From assembly GCA_020631735.1 (NCBI GenBank), contig CM036215.1:13852346-13916345 (forward strand): DNA of 64,000 bases, given 5' to 3'. The notes under the pieces are model-generated. The model was given only the letters and a program-made list of their open reading frames with translations, did no database searches and had not been told where the DNA came from. The DNA is from Saccharum officinarum (lineage: Eukaryota > Streptophyta > Magnoliopsida > Poales > Poaceae). Shown piece by piece: positions 11,430-22,538 of this stretch. Made by a program: the position numbers and the translations under genes. How positions within the stretch are numbered: the stretch's first letter is position 1; every line of letters starts with the position of its first letter.

Positions 11430-13675
11430 TGAAAGTCCCTAGTTTGGTTTTGGCTAATTGATGAAACCTAGGACTAACATTTGTATCTAAGTGGATGATT
11501 TAGATAAAGGTGGTCATTGAATATGAGACATGACATTGACTCATGTGACCAAGATGATGAAGACCAAGATGATGCTTGGCTCGATGGACCGGTTGTGAAG
11601 GTGAAGGGCAAGTCGAGGCTTCGAAGCGAAGGACCATGCGATGGTGAAGCTTGAGCAAGACTTGGCCCTGACGGACCGATGCAACGGTGAAGAGCAAGTG
11701 AAGTCAAGGTCGATGGATCGAGACGGTCATGTGATGATATGAAGTGGATCATATCTTTTGGAAAAACAAAATGGGCTCAAGGAAAAGGTATAACCATAGG
11801 GCTATTTTGTTTTGCACTCAAGACACCACAGAGGGTGTGAGTGGTTTAGGATCGATAGCCAAACTATTAAGAGGGGAAGTCTTATCGGTTATTCGACGCA
11901 CGGGTGCCACTAGGTGAATTCATGAAGTGCATTGCATGTAGGGCCTAGTGAGCTAACTGGAAAACCTTCGAAAATGATTATGAAAATTCTAACACACGTG
12001 CACAAGGTGGTGATCACTTGTTGGTGTTGGCACATTTACGAAGGCGTTGGAGTTTGAGCGGTAGAGAGGGTTTGGGTCTCTCTCTTCCTCCCGCCGAGCT
12101 TGCGAGCGCGGGATTCAGGCGTTTTTGAGGAGTTGAAATGCCTATTTTCCACAACGCCGGAAGTCGGAAAAGAAATGGAGGCGAACGGAGGTCACAGAGG
12201 TGACCGGACGCTGCACCAGACGCGGTCATGGTATGACCGGACGCGTCCGGTCAGTTCAACGCAGCAGTCAGGCGCGCGGGTGCTAGGGTTTGCAACCGGT
12301 GTGCCCGGTCACTCGCGGGACCGGCGCGTCTGGTCAGTCGCCTAGAGGGAACTATAGATTCACAAGGTCGATCAAACATGCGGCGCGTCCGATCACACGC
12401 GATCGGACGCATCCGGTCATTGAGGGAGCTTACTGGACTCTAACCGGACGCTAGCACTGTCGCATCCAGTCATTGCCTGGAGCACGTCCGTTCGTTGCTT
12501 CGCGGGCACGCGGTACTGTGCGATCGGCGCGTCCGGTCGTTTGAGCGGCGCATCCGGTCGGTTGAGGGGCACGTCCGGTCGTTGCCTAGGGCATGTCCGG
12601 TCGTTGGTTTGACCGTTGGGGCTCAGTGACCGTTGGAGGATCGAACGCGGTTGAGCGCGTCCGGTCAGTTTCGACCGGCGCGTCCGGTCATCTCGAAAAT
12701 GACCTAGTGAAGGGGTACAACGGCTCTATTCATTGGGATGCTTATAAATACTTGTTGGCCGGCCCTTGGGGAGTTAACTCATGATTTCTAATACTCTTGT
12801 GCATCCTTTGAGCTAGAGCTTCTCCTCCCACTCATCTCTCTTGCTTGATTGCAAATCATAAGTGAGATTGAGTGATCCCAAAGTGCATTGCATAGCTTGA
12901 GGGCATCTAGTGGCACTTGTGGGTGGTTTAGCCGATGGATTTCTTGTTACTCTTGGAGAGTACCGCTCCTAGCCGGCTTGGAGATTGTTGGAGGCGTTGG
13001 CAAGAGAAGGAGATTGTTCTTGGCCACCTCCGGTTGATTGTAAGAGGTTCGTGTGCTTTCCTCGACGAAGCGCCAAATGCAACTCTAGTGGATTACGCGT
13101 GTCATTGAGTTACCTCACTTGAGAGTGGTGTCTTGTGGTGCCTTGCGGGGCGTGCCTTGAGGGGTAAGTGACTTGAGGGTCACACCGAGGAACCATCTAA
13201 GTGTTGGTCGACACAACCGGTGACGTAGCTTGTCGGTGCACAAGTGAACACCGGGTGAACAAAAATATTGTGTCTCTTGTCTCCCGGTGATTGGTCTTCA
13301 TATTGTGTTGTTGTCAATATTGATTGATTGTATATCATCTTGGTGATTGGCAACATCTTCACTCCACCGTCGGTATAAGATTCACAATCCTCTCTCTCGC
13401 TTTTACTTTACTTTACTAGATTATCTTGTGTAGCTCTACTGGTAGCATTTCCTAGTAGTTGTTAGCTTGCTCACTAGTATAAGTTTAGTGACATAGCCCT
13501 TGTGTGAACTAGAGATCATAATCTACTAGACTTGTGGATAGGAGGCTTGCATCACAACTGTAAGCTAAGCAAAACTTGATTTACGCCATTTGTTATTCTA
13601 ACAAGTTTGCTTAGTTGTTCTTGTAGAATTTTTTATAGGCTATTCACCCCCCCTCTAGCCATCTAGGACCTTACA
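11430..13675 (+). repeat. 3' LTR of element 3
   Basis: This full-length LTR (2246 bp) starts TGAAAGTCCCTAG and ends GGACCTTACA. It contains a GC-rich block (12200-12700) with many CGTCCGGTCA copies, including the perfect 20-base palindrome at 12234-12253, and a TATAAATA at 12743-12750. The ORFs on either strand are incidental. Confidence 0.9.
12743..12750 (+). promoter_or_regulatory. Putative LTR TATA box, element 3
   Basis: TATAAATA sits just downstream of the GC-rich CGTCCGGTC block, as in the other two SIRE LTRs. Confidence 0.6.
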
Positions 13676-13680
13676 CCCTG
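13676..13680. repeat. Right target-site duplication CCCTG of element 3
   Basis: It is identical to 9310-9314, immediately outside the LTR end. Confidence 0.9.
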
Positions 13681-14520
13681 CCATCAGCACCATTTCTTCA
13701 GTGTTCCATTGGCCGACGCCACTTCCTCCCATGGTGAGTGATCACCACGCCCGCAAGGTGCTCAGTACAATGCCTGAACCAAATCCAGTGCACTGTCTTG
13801 ATCTCTTTCCTTGCCGACTCTGTTGCAGTGCCTTGGTTTGACGTACTGTGTCTGTGCTCTGGCGTTTCCCTAGCCATAGCAGTTTTTTTGGGTGAGCCTC
13901 CACCTTGTTCGTTTTGTGTTTGGTTCCTTGCCTGTACCAAGCACTAAAGCCCTGCTTGATTCTTTGTGTCACTGTTTTTGCGTGCAGTGGCTATGTCTTG
14001 ACATCGTGGTGCCCTCGCGTGCTTAGTGCCTTACCTTTTCATAGGTCCTGGTTACTATCTAAGGTAGCAAGCCACTCTTTCACTTCTTAAATAATTGCTT
14101 GCTTCCAATAGGCTCTCATCTCTCTAGATACATATGGTTCTTACATGTACATCCATCAATCTATTTCTATGCAACGAGTTTGGGCAGTGAGATCTCTTGG
14201 CAGTTTTCAGTGATAGATTCACACGGGGCCAAGATCGCGAGCATGGATTGAGGCCAAGCCTCACGAGTATCAGTTGGGATAGTGTTGGCATAGTTAGTGG
14301 CAATTATTCTTGTCAGCGATAGTGGTTCTCTAGTCAGTGGATCTTGCAGTTATTGTTGAAAGTGATTCTCTGAGTCAGGGGAGTTTGCTTTGACAGTCGT
14401 TCTATTCTAGTGATAGTTGTGCTCTCAGTGACAGTTGACTCTCTTGACTTGGTAGCTGTGGCACATTGCAAGAATGTGTCTAGACCTTCTAGATGAGGTG
14501 ATGAGGAAAGGGACCCTCCT
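13681..14520 (+). other. Spacer of element 2 between pol and env-like ORF, right part
   Basis: This is the continuation of 8110-9309 after removing element 3. It has pyrimidine tracts followed by CAG (for example near 13825 and 13880) that resemble 3' splice sites, as would be needed to express a downstream ORF from spliced RNA. No protein family is recognisable, and the short ORFs on both strands have no family motif. Confidence 0.4.
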
Positions 14521-14523
14521 CGC

Positions 14524-16868
14524 TTGATAGAGAAGGCTCAGGGTAAGAGAAAGGTGTTAGCAAAGAGGAAGAGAAAGAGAGTTGATAGAGATACAGAGAT
14601 GGCAGCAGTAGCTGAGCGTGTAGAGAGAGGTGGTAGAGGTAGTGGCATACAGATAGGCGAGCTTCGCTTTCACTTAGAGGGTCAAGAGTTAGGCACTGAT
14701 GAGCCTACTTAGACAGAGCAGACAGAGGAGCAGGCAGAGTAGTCACCTCAGCCTCAACTTCGACGCTCTAGCCGTACTCGCACTCAGGTGTCCCCCAGGC
14801 CTGAGGGGCAGAGGCGAGGTGCCCGTGCACCTCCTAGACAGTAGGGTCCACCTCTAGTTCAGCACTTGGACCTCAGGGCAGCTACAGCATGTCAGGGCTA
14901 ACACTTCAGATGGTTTCTCTTGAGGAGTGGTTCCCAGATCAGAGGGACGAGAGAGCAGCAGATGGGTTCTTCACACCACTGTAGGAGGACTTCTATAGAG
15001 CCTACCAGGACAATGGCGTTGTTTTTAGGTCACAGAGAGTCTATTCCTTGGAGGCTATAGTTTAGGTCGCAGGCGAGGAGATTTGTCCACACCTTACCTA
15101 CTTGGAGGGCCTGGCAGACTTGTTAGAATGCAGTGGGAAGTATGTCCCGTCTTGGGTCCGAGAGTTCTATGCCTCACTGTGGGTCGACCCTGCCCACCGC
15201 TACTTACACTTTGCTTTCAGAGGCCGAGACTACCAGATCCAGAGTGTAGAGGCTCGTGATATTCTGAGGATTCCTTTCTAGTGCACTCGACTTCACCAGC
15301 TCTGCTATGGAGACATAGAGCCACCTAGATGCCCTCACGGCGGTCATGTGCCACCGACCGACTTGGTCCATCCCTGTTTCAGAGAGCTGTTTGGCGAGGG
15401 CTCGAGCCAAACTCCATGTGACCTCACTGACATAGCTCGAGTCCTCGACGCAGTCGTGAGGCGAACCATACTTTCGAGGGGTGGCTATAGAGAGGGTTTG
15501 ACAAGATTACAACTTTGGCTTCTCCAGCACTTGCTCCCTCACACAGCTTTTGATATCTAGGATTTGATTCTATCAGAGATGGAGGACACCATAGCTGAGG
15601 GATTTAAGGGTTCTCGACAGCTGCCGTATGCTCACTGGATCACTTACTTGATTTGGAAGGCAGTGTCACTGATGTCAGCTGAGACAATTGCAGAGTGGAG
15701 TGGTGCCACCATAGAGTTCCCGAGGTACGACTTGAGCCAGTTGCTTCAACACAATCGTGGGAGGACTCCTAGTCAGCCAAGCCACAGGCCAGAGGAGCCA
15801 GAGACAGCTGCACAGCAGGACGAGACAGTCTAGGCACTAGCAGAGATAGAGCTTGAGCAGTTAGAGGCTCAAGGTGAGGAGGCTGAGATAGAGATAGATC
15901 CTACTGACAGTTTAGATGAGGACTACCACCCAATTCCTCAGAGGCCTCCTCCACGTGCACACGACAGTGAGGCCGGTGGTTCCCACTCAGTTCCTCCACC
16001 ACAGACTGACCCTGCCTTGATTGCTATACTCATCAGGATGCATGAAGAGTAGGCATGATAGGCATAGGCTATAGAGGCTACACTTGCATAGGTACGGGCT
16101 CATCAGGATGAGTTTCAACTATAGCTGCAGGCCATTCAAAGGAAGCAGCTAGAGGTCTAGTAGCACTTCATGGGATTCATGCAGCATGTACTGACAGCTA
16201 CAGGGATTCCTCCCTATCAGCCACAGCAGCAGCAGCTTGGACTCTCAGCTCCTTCTACCCAGTTGACTTCAACGTTACCGCCTAGTGGGTTTCAGAGTCA
16301 GGGTCAGACAGCTGCTCAGTTTGCCTCTCCTCCACAGCAGGTTTTTTAGATGTTTGCCTCGCCGGGCTTCACTCCAATTGTCACAAGCTTCACACCTCAG
16401 ACTCAGTCAGCTTTTGTGCTTGTGACAGAACCGCCTGTCTCTCGGAGTCTCGATGCCACCTTGAGTGAGCTCACCGGCCAGCCTACACCACCAGAGTTTT
16501 GGTCTTTAGCTACTACTTTGACTGTTCTAGTGACAGAGGCTACAGCTGCACCAGTGACAGACACCACTGAGATGATCTCGTCGTCTGTCGCTTCCTCTGA
16601 GCCACCACAGATTGCAACACTAGAGGCTCTAGCAACACGAATAGAGGCACTAGTGGATACTCTACCTACAAGCACACCTTTAGGGCCACAGGGTCAGGCT
16701 ATGGCTATAGTTTCAGATTCCACTTCTCAGCCAGTCGGCCTAGTTACAGAGACCGTGGTGCAGACAGAGATCGCTCCACCTACAGCTTCAGAGACTGAGG
16801 GTCAGCTGCAGCTAGCTTTGACACGTCCTACAGACCCGAGTCCAGAGTCTGAGGATGACACTTCATAG
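14524..16868 (+). pseudogene. Env-like / extra downstream ORF of SIRE element 2
   Basis: Downstream of pol and upstream of the 3' LTR lies a long decayed frame. From 14901 to the final TAG at 16866-16868 one frame is open except for 13 TAG codons and one TGA, with no TAA. The N-terminal part (from 14524, another frame) is Arg/Gln-rich. The middle, around 15130-15830, shows WVREFYASLWVDP, YLHFAFRGRDYQI and YAHWITYLIWKAV, resembling the plant domain called putative plant transposon protein. The C-terminal part is Ser/Thr/Pro/Gln-rich. The position is that of the env-like ORF of SIRE elements. The function of this ORF is unknown; the domain link is from memory and moderate. Confidence 0.6.
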
Positions 16869-17373
16869 TTCCATATCTCTCGTCATGCTCTGGGCCTGAC
16901 TCGTCTGCTCCTGCCCCACCTTCAGACCCTTAGATTTTGGTGCTTGACACCAAAGGGGGAGAGGGAACGAGTATGTTAGACTTAGGGGGAGCGTGTGAGA
17001 TGGACTCAATTATTTTGTGTGTGATACTTCATGCATATCATGTTTACTTTCATGCATTGTGCCTCTTGTGATATACATTTGTTTGTGAGACTTATGTGAC
17101 ATGTGTGCTCTCTATTTTGATATGTGTGTGTGTGTGTGTCATGTTACTTGGTTCTGCTCATCTGCTTTGCTTCCGCGTTTTACTCTGATTCAAATGAGCT
17201 TTACTTTTTGTACTTGTGCTTATTACATATCTTATGAGTACATCTTGTTGGCTTGGGTCATATAAGCATTCCTAACCCATTTGTTTTTATTGTCTAATGC
17301 TAATATGAACCAAGCATGTTGAAAACCTCACTCTCTATTATACACATACTCGAGGTGGTGTTGTCATCAATCA
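16869..17373 (+). other. 3' untranslated tail of element 2
   Basis: There is no gene here. It contains short polypurine runs (CAAAGGGGGAGAGGG near 16951 and TTAGGGGGAGCG near 16982) and a TGTGTG microsatellite at about 17126-17140. It leads into the main polypurine tract. Confidence 0.6.
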
Positions 17374-17389
17374 CCAAAAAGGGGGAGAT
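17374..17389 (+). other. Polypurine tract, element 2
   Basis: CCAAAAAGGGGGAGAT precedes the LTR start TGAAAG. It matches the tracts of elements 1 and 3. Confidence 0.85.
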
Positions 17390-18982
17390 TGAAAGCATCT
17401 AGGCCCCTAGTTGGGTTTTGGTGATAGATGATGACATGAGATTACTATAACTAATGTATGTTTTGCAAAGGCATTTTAAGTTAGGTCATGGTAATGGAGA
17501 TCTATTAGGCAACTATGGTTTTCATGCCCCAATCTATGGAAATCGTTTCGGCTTTCAAAGGATGAACAACAAGGTTAAGGACGAACTAGTTCTAAGTGCC
17601 GTTAGGCGTTGAAGAGGCACTTAGAATAGTTTAGGACTTTGTTTTTTTTTCTTTGGCCATACTATTAAGGGGGGTATGAACCAGTAGTTTGACCTAGGTG
17701 AGTCTAATAGTTTAGGTGTGGTGCACACTTGTCAAACTTAGCACTAGATAGCTCAGGGTTGGCTCTAAGATCGAAAGGAATCAAAGCCATTCACAAAGTT
17801 ACTTGAATTAGAAGTGAATGGGGTTGATTTGCATGCACCAAACGCTGGAGACGAAGGCACCGGATGCAAGGGTTGCGTCCGGTCAGTTATCGGCGTGTGC
17901 AGCAGAGGAGCAGCATCCACCGGACGCTGCATAGTGCTTGTCACCGGACGCACCGGTACTCGCACTGTAGCAGCATGGACTGAGGTTGACCAGTGATGTG
18001 TTGACCGGACACTGCACCGTGCAGCACCTGACATAGGTTGTCTTTCGTCCGGTCGAGTCCAGTAAGCTACCACAAAGGGTTTTCTTGCACCAGACGCGTC
18101 CGGTGGGGGTGGACCAGATGCTGCCCAGTGTCTGGTGTGATCGTAACGGGTATTCTCTCTGAGTAGTCACTTTGTACTGACTGGCACGTCCGGTGGTGAA
18201 GACCTGCGTGTCTGGTGGCATCAAAATTTGCTGACATGGATAGTAACGGTTGGATTTCGGTTGGGGTGTATAAATACATCTTCTACTCATCCATTTCAGG
18301 TCTCTTGCTTATTTGTTCAGCTGAGAAACACCTTTGGAGTGTAAGGGAGTGCAGGAGCCTAGTGGGATGATTGAGATTTGATAATCCAAGATTAATGACC
18401 ACATTAGTGTATAGGGAGTAGCAAGTGTGCATCCAGCTTTCTCATTAGGCTTGTCATGGTCAAGTGAGATTTTGTGCTTATTACTCTTGGTGATCGCCAT
18501 CACCTAGATGGCTCGGTGGTTATTGAAAGCTTGGTGATCATCTAGCGGAGCTTGTAGATGACCCAAGTCATCTTATGAGCGGTTGTGGGCGATTCACTAC
18601 AACGGAGTGTCAAAGAATCATCCCGTAGAGAGCACTTGATCTTTGCACGGATCAAGGGGGAGCTATACCCTTGCACGGGTGCTCCAACGAGGACTAGTGG
18701 GGAGTGGCGACTCTCCAATATCTTGGAAAAATATCGCTGCATTCCTCTCCCTCTTTTTACTTTAAGCATTTACATTTGAGAAATTCAATTCATGTCTTTA
18801 CATTCCTAGAATTGCCATGCTAGAGTAGGATTGGAACCTAGGGTGCAAAACTTTTGTGCGGTAGAACCATAGAATCACTCTTAGGCACAAGGGGGTGAAA
18901 TGGGCTAAGTGTAGGACTTAATGATTGCAAGAAATTTAGAATTATCCCAATTCACCCCCTCTTGGGTATCTTGATCCTTTTA
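17390..18982 (+). repeat. 3' LTR of Copia element 2
   Basis: This LTR starts TGAAAGCATCTAGG. The expected end is a few bases after CAATTCACCCCCTC, near 18982; the terminal CA appears mutated to TA, so the end is placed within a few bases. It is about 1.6 kb, with CGTCCGGT motifs around 17870-18210 and a TATAAATA at 18269-18276. It is clearly diverged from the LTRs of elements 1 and 3, so it belongs to a different, probably older SIRE family. Element 4 sequence follows directly. Confidence 0.75.
18269..18276 (+). promoter_or_regulatory. Putative LTR TATA box, element 2
   Basis: TATAAATA lies downstream of the CCGGTGG-rich block, in the same relative position as in the sister LTRs. Confidence 0.55.
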
Positions 18983-20138
18983 GACTAGATTGAGCATTTT
19001 GCTACCCACAAGTTTCAAGTTTTTCAGGGTAAGACAATTTTAAGCCAATAAACTCAAACATTGGAGAAAACTAAGCGATAAGCTAGGTATAGTCGAAACA
19101 TAAAACAGAGCAACTATTCATCATATCAACAAGGATAGAATCAACATTTCTACAATACATTTGTATGGAGTGGAATTTTGTTATTAATTTTATTTATTTT
19201 ATTATTATTACTATTTATTATTATTTATTTTTAGTTTTCTATGCAGGGTAAAGTAAATATGCAAAAGACAACAAATGCATGGAAATAAATATGCAGTGCA
19301 TTATACCTGTGCGGGGCCCTCCCCCAAGCTAGCTCGAGGCCAGAGGTTTGAGGTTGCTTGATGAAGACTTCGAGGCAGGTACTTTATTTGTTTTTGTATT
19401 TTTATATTTTTATCCTTGTTTTATACTTAGCAATTTTTGGAACAATGATCAAATTAAGCAAATTGTTCAATTTGATCAAGGTAAACTAGTCAACCTAAGC
19501 ACCATGCTTAATTTGAAAAATCTATGAAAACATGATCATACACAGAACCATATTTTTAAACCAAAGCATACTAGTATAAATAAGAGTTTATTTGAAAGAT
19601 AAATATTTTTGGTTTGGTTTATCATTCAAAGTTTATATTTGGCAAGTTTTAGGACAATGATCAAATATGATATTTAATCAAGGTAGGCAAATTAACCATA
19701 GCATCATGCTAGTTTAAAATGCCTATGAAGACATGGTTGCTAATCATGCTTCAAACTAAAACATGCTTCATAATAAACTATGAAGTTTAACCAAATTTTT
19801 ATGATATTATGGAATATTTTTCTTTTCACTTCATATACAAACAATTTTAGCTTAATGACCTAACTAAGAATCTTAGTTTGATCATAGTAGGCTATATAAC
19901 CCAAGCACCATGTTTGCATTATAGAGCCCATGGGGTGATGATGGATCAAGCATCATTCCCCCAAGCTAAGACGGTTTGTACAGAAATGAAGTTTTTAGTT
20001 TTGAAAACAAAATATTTTTGTTGTTTTCATTTTATTATTACCTATTTTTGCAATGTTTATTTATTAAAGGATAACTACCGTTTACCTATGGCGAGGGTCC
20101 ATAGTTTATAGTCCAATGAACAGGACTGTCTCCCCCCT
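18983..20138 (-). other. AT-rich internal region of Athila-like element 4
   Basis: There is no gene here. On the minus strand the phrase CTTGGGGGA recurs (about 19322-19336 and 19958-19970), a signature of the internal 3' part of Athila/Tat elements. Just downstream of the protease a block around 20066-20140 resembles one at 26703-26790 in element 5. The left end is cut by the insertion of Copia element 2. Confidence 0.5.
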
Positions 20139-20393
20139 TCATTGCTTGCTTGATGAAGGGATGTCCATACCCGGGGGAGTGGGTACATGTGTCTCCTTAT
20201 TTTTGGGCCTCCATACCTTTTTGTTCTTCTTCATCGGTGTGGTGATGGACTTCAGAACTTCTGCTTGAGGTTTCCACACCTTCTTTTCAGAAGGTGCGGG
20301 AACAACCCTTAGTGATTCCTTCTTAGGCTTGTGGTTGTTCTTCTTCTTCTGCTCTGGCCTCTTCATGTTCTTCTTCTTGAGGCCCTCCACCAT
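20139..20393 (-). CDS. Lysine-rich small ORF downstream of protease, element 4
   Basis: An 84-codon minus-strand ORF has about one third Lys/Arg and a repeated KKVW(K/R)P motif. It lies between the protease stop and the AT-rich region. I do not recognise it. It could be a remnant of the following polyprotein segment or a nucleic-acid-binding tail. It may also be chance. Confidence 0.3.
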   Translation of the reverse strand: MVEGLKKKNMKRPEQKKKNNHKPKKESLRVVPAPSEKKVWKPQAEVLKSITTPMKKNKKVWRPKNKETHVPTPPGMDIPSSSKQ

Positions 20394-20581
20394 GTGAGGT
20401 TGGATTTCAACCTCCGTGATGCCCTATTGATTCAGACCGTATTTGATCCAAACCATGGAGCATTGCTCCTCTTTTACCTAACATATCTATTTAACAGGGT
20501 TTTTGCATGTTTCTTGGGTTGCTTGATTTTATCTTGTTTATACAAATTATACCCGGTGAATGGCCAGGTTAATATTCTTCC

Positions 20582-21058
20582 CTAAATATAAAAGCGAGCA
20601 AACCCTATTCCCACATGTAGTTTAGCATGAGTAGTATTAAGGAATAGTCTCCCAAGTAGGAGAGGAACTTTCCTATTTTGGCCCATGTCCAAGATGGCGA
20701 AGTCGGTGGGGACATATTGGTCTTGTACCCTTACCAGTATGTCTTTTGCTATCCCTACCAGCTTCCACGATGATTGATCCACCATCTGCATTTTAAAATA
20801 TGTGGGGTCGAGAGGACCTCCTAGAATTGCATCATACGTTACCTTGGTCATCACATTGATGCTTGCCCCAAGGTCGCGGTAGGCGTTGGTGATGACATGT
20901 GGGCCGATGGCACATGTGATTGTCGGGCGGCCTAGGTCTCCCTTCTTGGTGATGAAAGGTGGATCTACAAAGTAGCCCTGCCTTTTCTGGTACCTGCGCT
21001 TTGCTTTGGTTGTGGAGACCATGTTAACTGATTTGAATTGGACTTCAGGTTTCCCCAA
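20582..21058 (-). pseudogene. Aspartic protease domain of Athila-like Gypsy element 4
   Basis: The minus-strand reading shows DPPFITKKGDLGRPTITC, then the active site DLGASINVMTKV, then VRVQDQYVPTDFAILDMG and VPLLLGRLFLNT, with a stop at 20582. DLGAS in place of DTGAS is characteristic of Athila-type plant Gypsy proteases. This enzyme would cut Gag-Pol. The stretch is open for 158 codons, but the frame is lost upstream (around 21070-21130) between gag and protease. No RT, RNase H or integrase follows, so the element is a gag-protease-only lineage or has been deleted. Confidence 0.82.
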
Positions 21059-21323
21059 AGTCTTCTCCGAATCAGGTATAGGAATAGTAGCCGCCAGTTG
21101 AGCTATTTGTTTTTCTAGGTTTTTTATTAAAGCTCAACTGTGTTTGGACAGTAGCAGATAAACTTTCAAGTTTTGTATTTATATTTTCCAAAAATTTATC
21201 ATTATTAGTCATATTTTTGGTGAAATTTTCATTTATTTTAACTTGGCCTAGTACCAAATCCTTAAGTGAAGGATGATTCGAATTGAAATTGAAATTATAA
21301 TTGGAGTTGTGGTTCGAATTACC

Positions 21324-22200
21324 TCAGAATGGTGGATGAGGTTGGTTACTACAGTCATTGTTGTTGCCTCTTCCTTGTTGGCAATACCTGTTGTTGATGT
21401 AAGCAGCGTCTTCTCGGGTCTCGAGGCAATCATTGCCCGAGTGGCCAACATTTCCACAGATCTCGCACGTCATTTGTGAGTCTAGGGCTTTGATGATGAC
21501 GGTGTTGACGTCAGTGGCACGCTCGTCAAACTTCTTGAGGAGTAAATCTATTTTTGCGGCAAGCATATCTGTCTCCTTCATGGTATGCATGCTTTTTTGT
21601 GCTTTAGCTAGGGTTTTGTCCTCCCCCTAGCCCTAGTTGATCACCATCTTCTCGATTAAGGTTGTAGCCTCATCGATAGTGAGCAATAAGAACATGCCTC
21701 CAGCAGTGGCATCGAGGTGCCCCTTCGACATGGGTGTTAACCCATTGTAGAAGTTTTGAAGCACCAGCTAGTTCTCCATCCCGTGGTGAGGGCAAGCTTG
21801 GATGTACTCTTACAGCCTCTCCCATGCCTCCGGGATGGGTTCCATCTGAGTTTACTGGAAATTGGAGATTCTTCCCCGCAGGGCATTGGTTTTGCCCATA
21901 GGGAAGAAATTGGTGAGGAACACAGGGGCGCATTTGCTCCACGTATCAACAGCTTCCTTGTCCTTATAGAACCACTATTTTGCCTTTCCCACAAGGGAAA
22001 AGGTAAACAGACGGAGCTTGATAGCCTCGGGTGTGACGTCCTTAATGACGATGGTGTCGAGCAGTTCAAGGAACTGTTGTAAGTGAGCATTGGCATCCTC
22101 ACTTGGCAGTCCACAGAATGGACTCGCCTGTACCATTGAAGCTCGGTTCGGAGTTCGAAGTTCTTGTCCCCGAGGTTGACAGCAGGCCCAGTGGGCACGT
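21324..22200 (-). pseudogene. Gag of Athila-like element 4 (broken)
   Basis: In minus-strand frames with several stops one reads the retrotransposon Gag core (WFYKDKEAVDTWSKC, FFPMGKTNALRGRISNFQ, CPHHGMEN, NFYNGL, LDATAGGMF). A zinc knuckle CEICGNVGHSGNDC (spacing CX2CX4HX4C) lies near 21430-21471. It would form the capsid and package RNA. Stops interrupt it at several Trp and Gln positions. The overlapping plus-strand and out-of-frame ORFs are shadows. Confidence 0.8.
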
Positions 22201-22509
22201 TGGCAATGGCCAGAATCGAGAACTCACGAAGTGACTTTTAGGCCATGGTAGTGGTAGCAGTTGGTACATACGTGAGTGGTTCGGTTGTCGGTGACGTGGC
22301 AGAAGAAGCAGAGGCACGAGTCCCCTTCTTCCGTAGGAGTGCCTCCAGATTTGGAACAAAGTTGTCCGGCAAATCGAATCCACTCATACACTACCCTATT
22401 TTCATCCACAACAGGGAGAAAACATAGAAGATTAGCCTGTATGACCACATGGCTACCATACATGCATGCTTACTTTGAACATATCATGCTAGATATTTGT
22501 TATCATTTT

Positions 22510-22530
22510 CCTTCCTCGGCAGCGGCGCCA
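22510..22530 (-). other. Primer binding site (tRNA-Asp type), element 4
   Basis: The minus strand reads TGGCGCCGCTGCCGAGGAAG eight bases inside the LTR. It closely matches the 3' end complement of tRNA-Asp used by Athila elements. It fixes orientation (minus) and the LTR boundary. A degenerate second copy with an LTR-end-like tail lies at about 22588-22640. Confidence 0.85.
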
Positions 22531-22538
22531 TAAATGCT

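Larger units (their letters stand above)
9315..13675 (+). mobile_element. SIRE-type Copia retrotransposon 3, internally deleted
   Basis: The element has both outer ends and a perfect CCCTG duplication but lacks most of its body. The first 0.7 kb of the 5' LTR is joined directly to the RNase H end of pol, followed by the post-pol spacer, polypurine tract and a full 3' LTR. The primer site, gag, protease, integrase and RT are gone. At the joint (10019-10023) AGTTG is common to the lost LTR sequence and to the RNase H region. It is a non-autonomous derivative nested in element 2. Confidence 0.9.

Noticed and set aside
12200..12700. CRISPR-like array of a short repeated motif
   Set aside because: The motif spacing is irregular, orientations are mixed, there are no uniform spacers, and it lies in a eukaryotic LTR.
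14901..16868. Amber recoding or readthrough system, because TAG is so over-represented
   Set aside because: All stops are explained by CAG to TAG deamination in a methylated, Gln-rich ORF. A TGA and frame changes upstream also show plain decay, and plant nuclear genomes use the standard code.
21737..22198. 153-codon minus-strand ORF in element 4
   Set aside because: It is out of frame with the Gag motifs, which lie in the neighbouring frame broken by stops.
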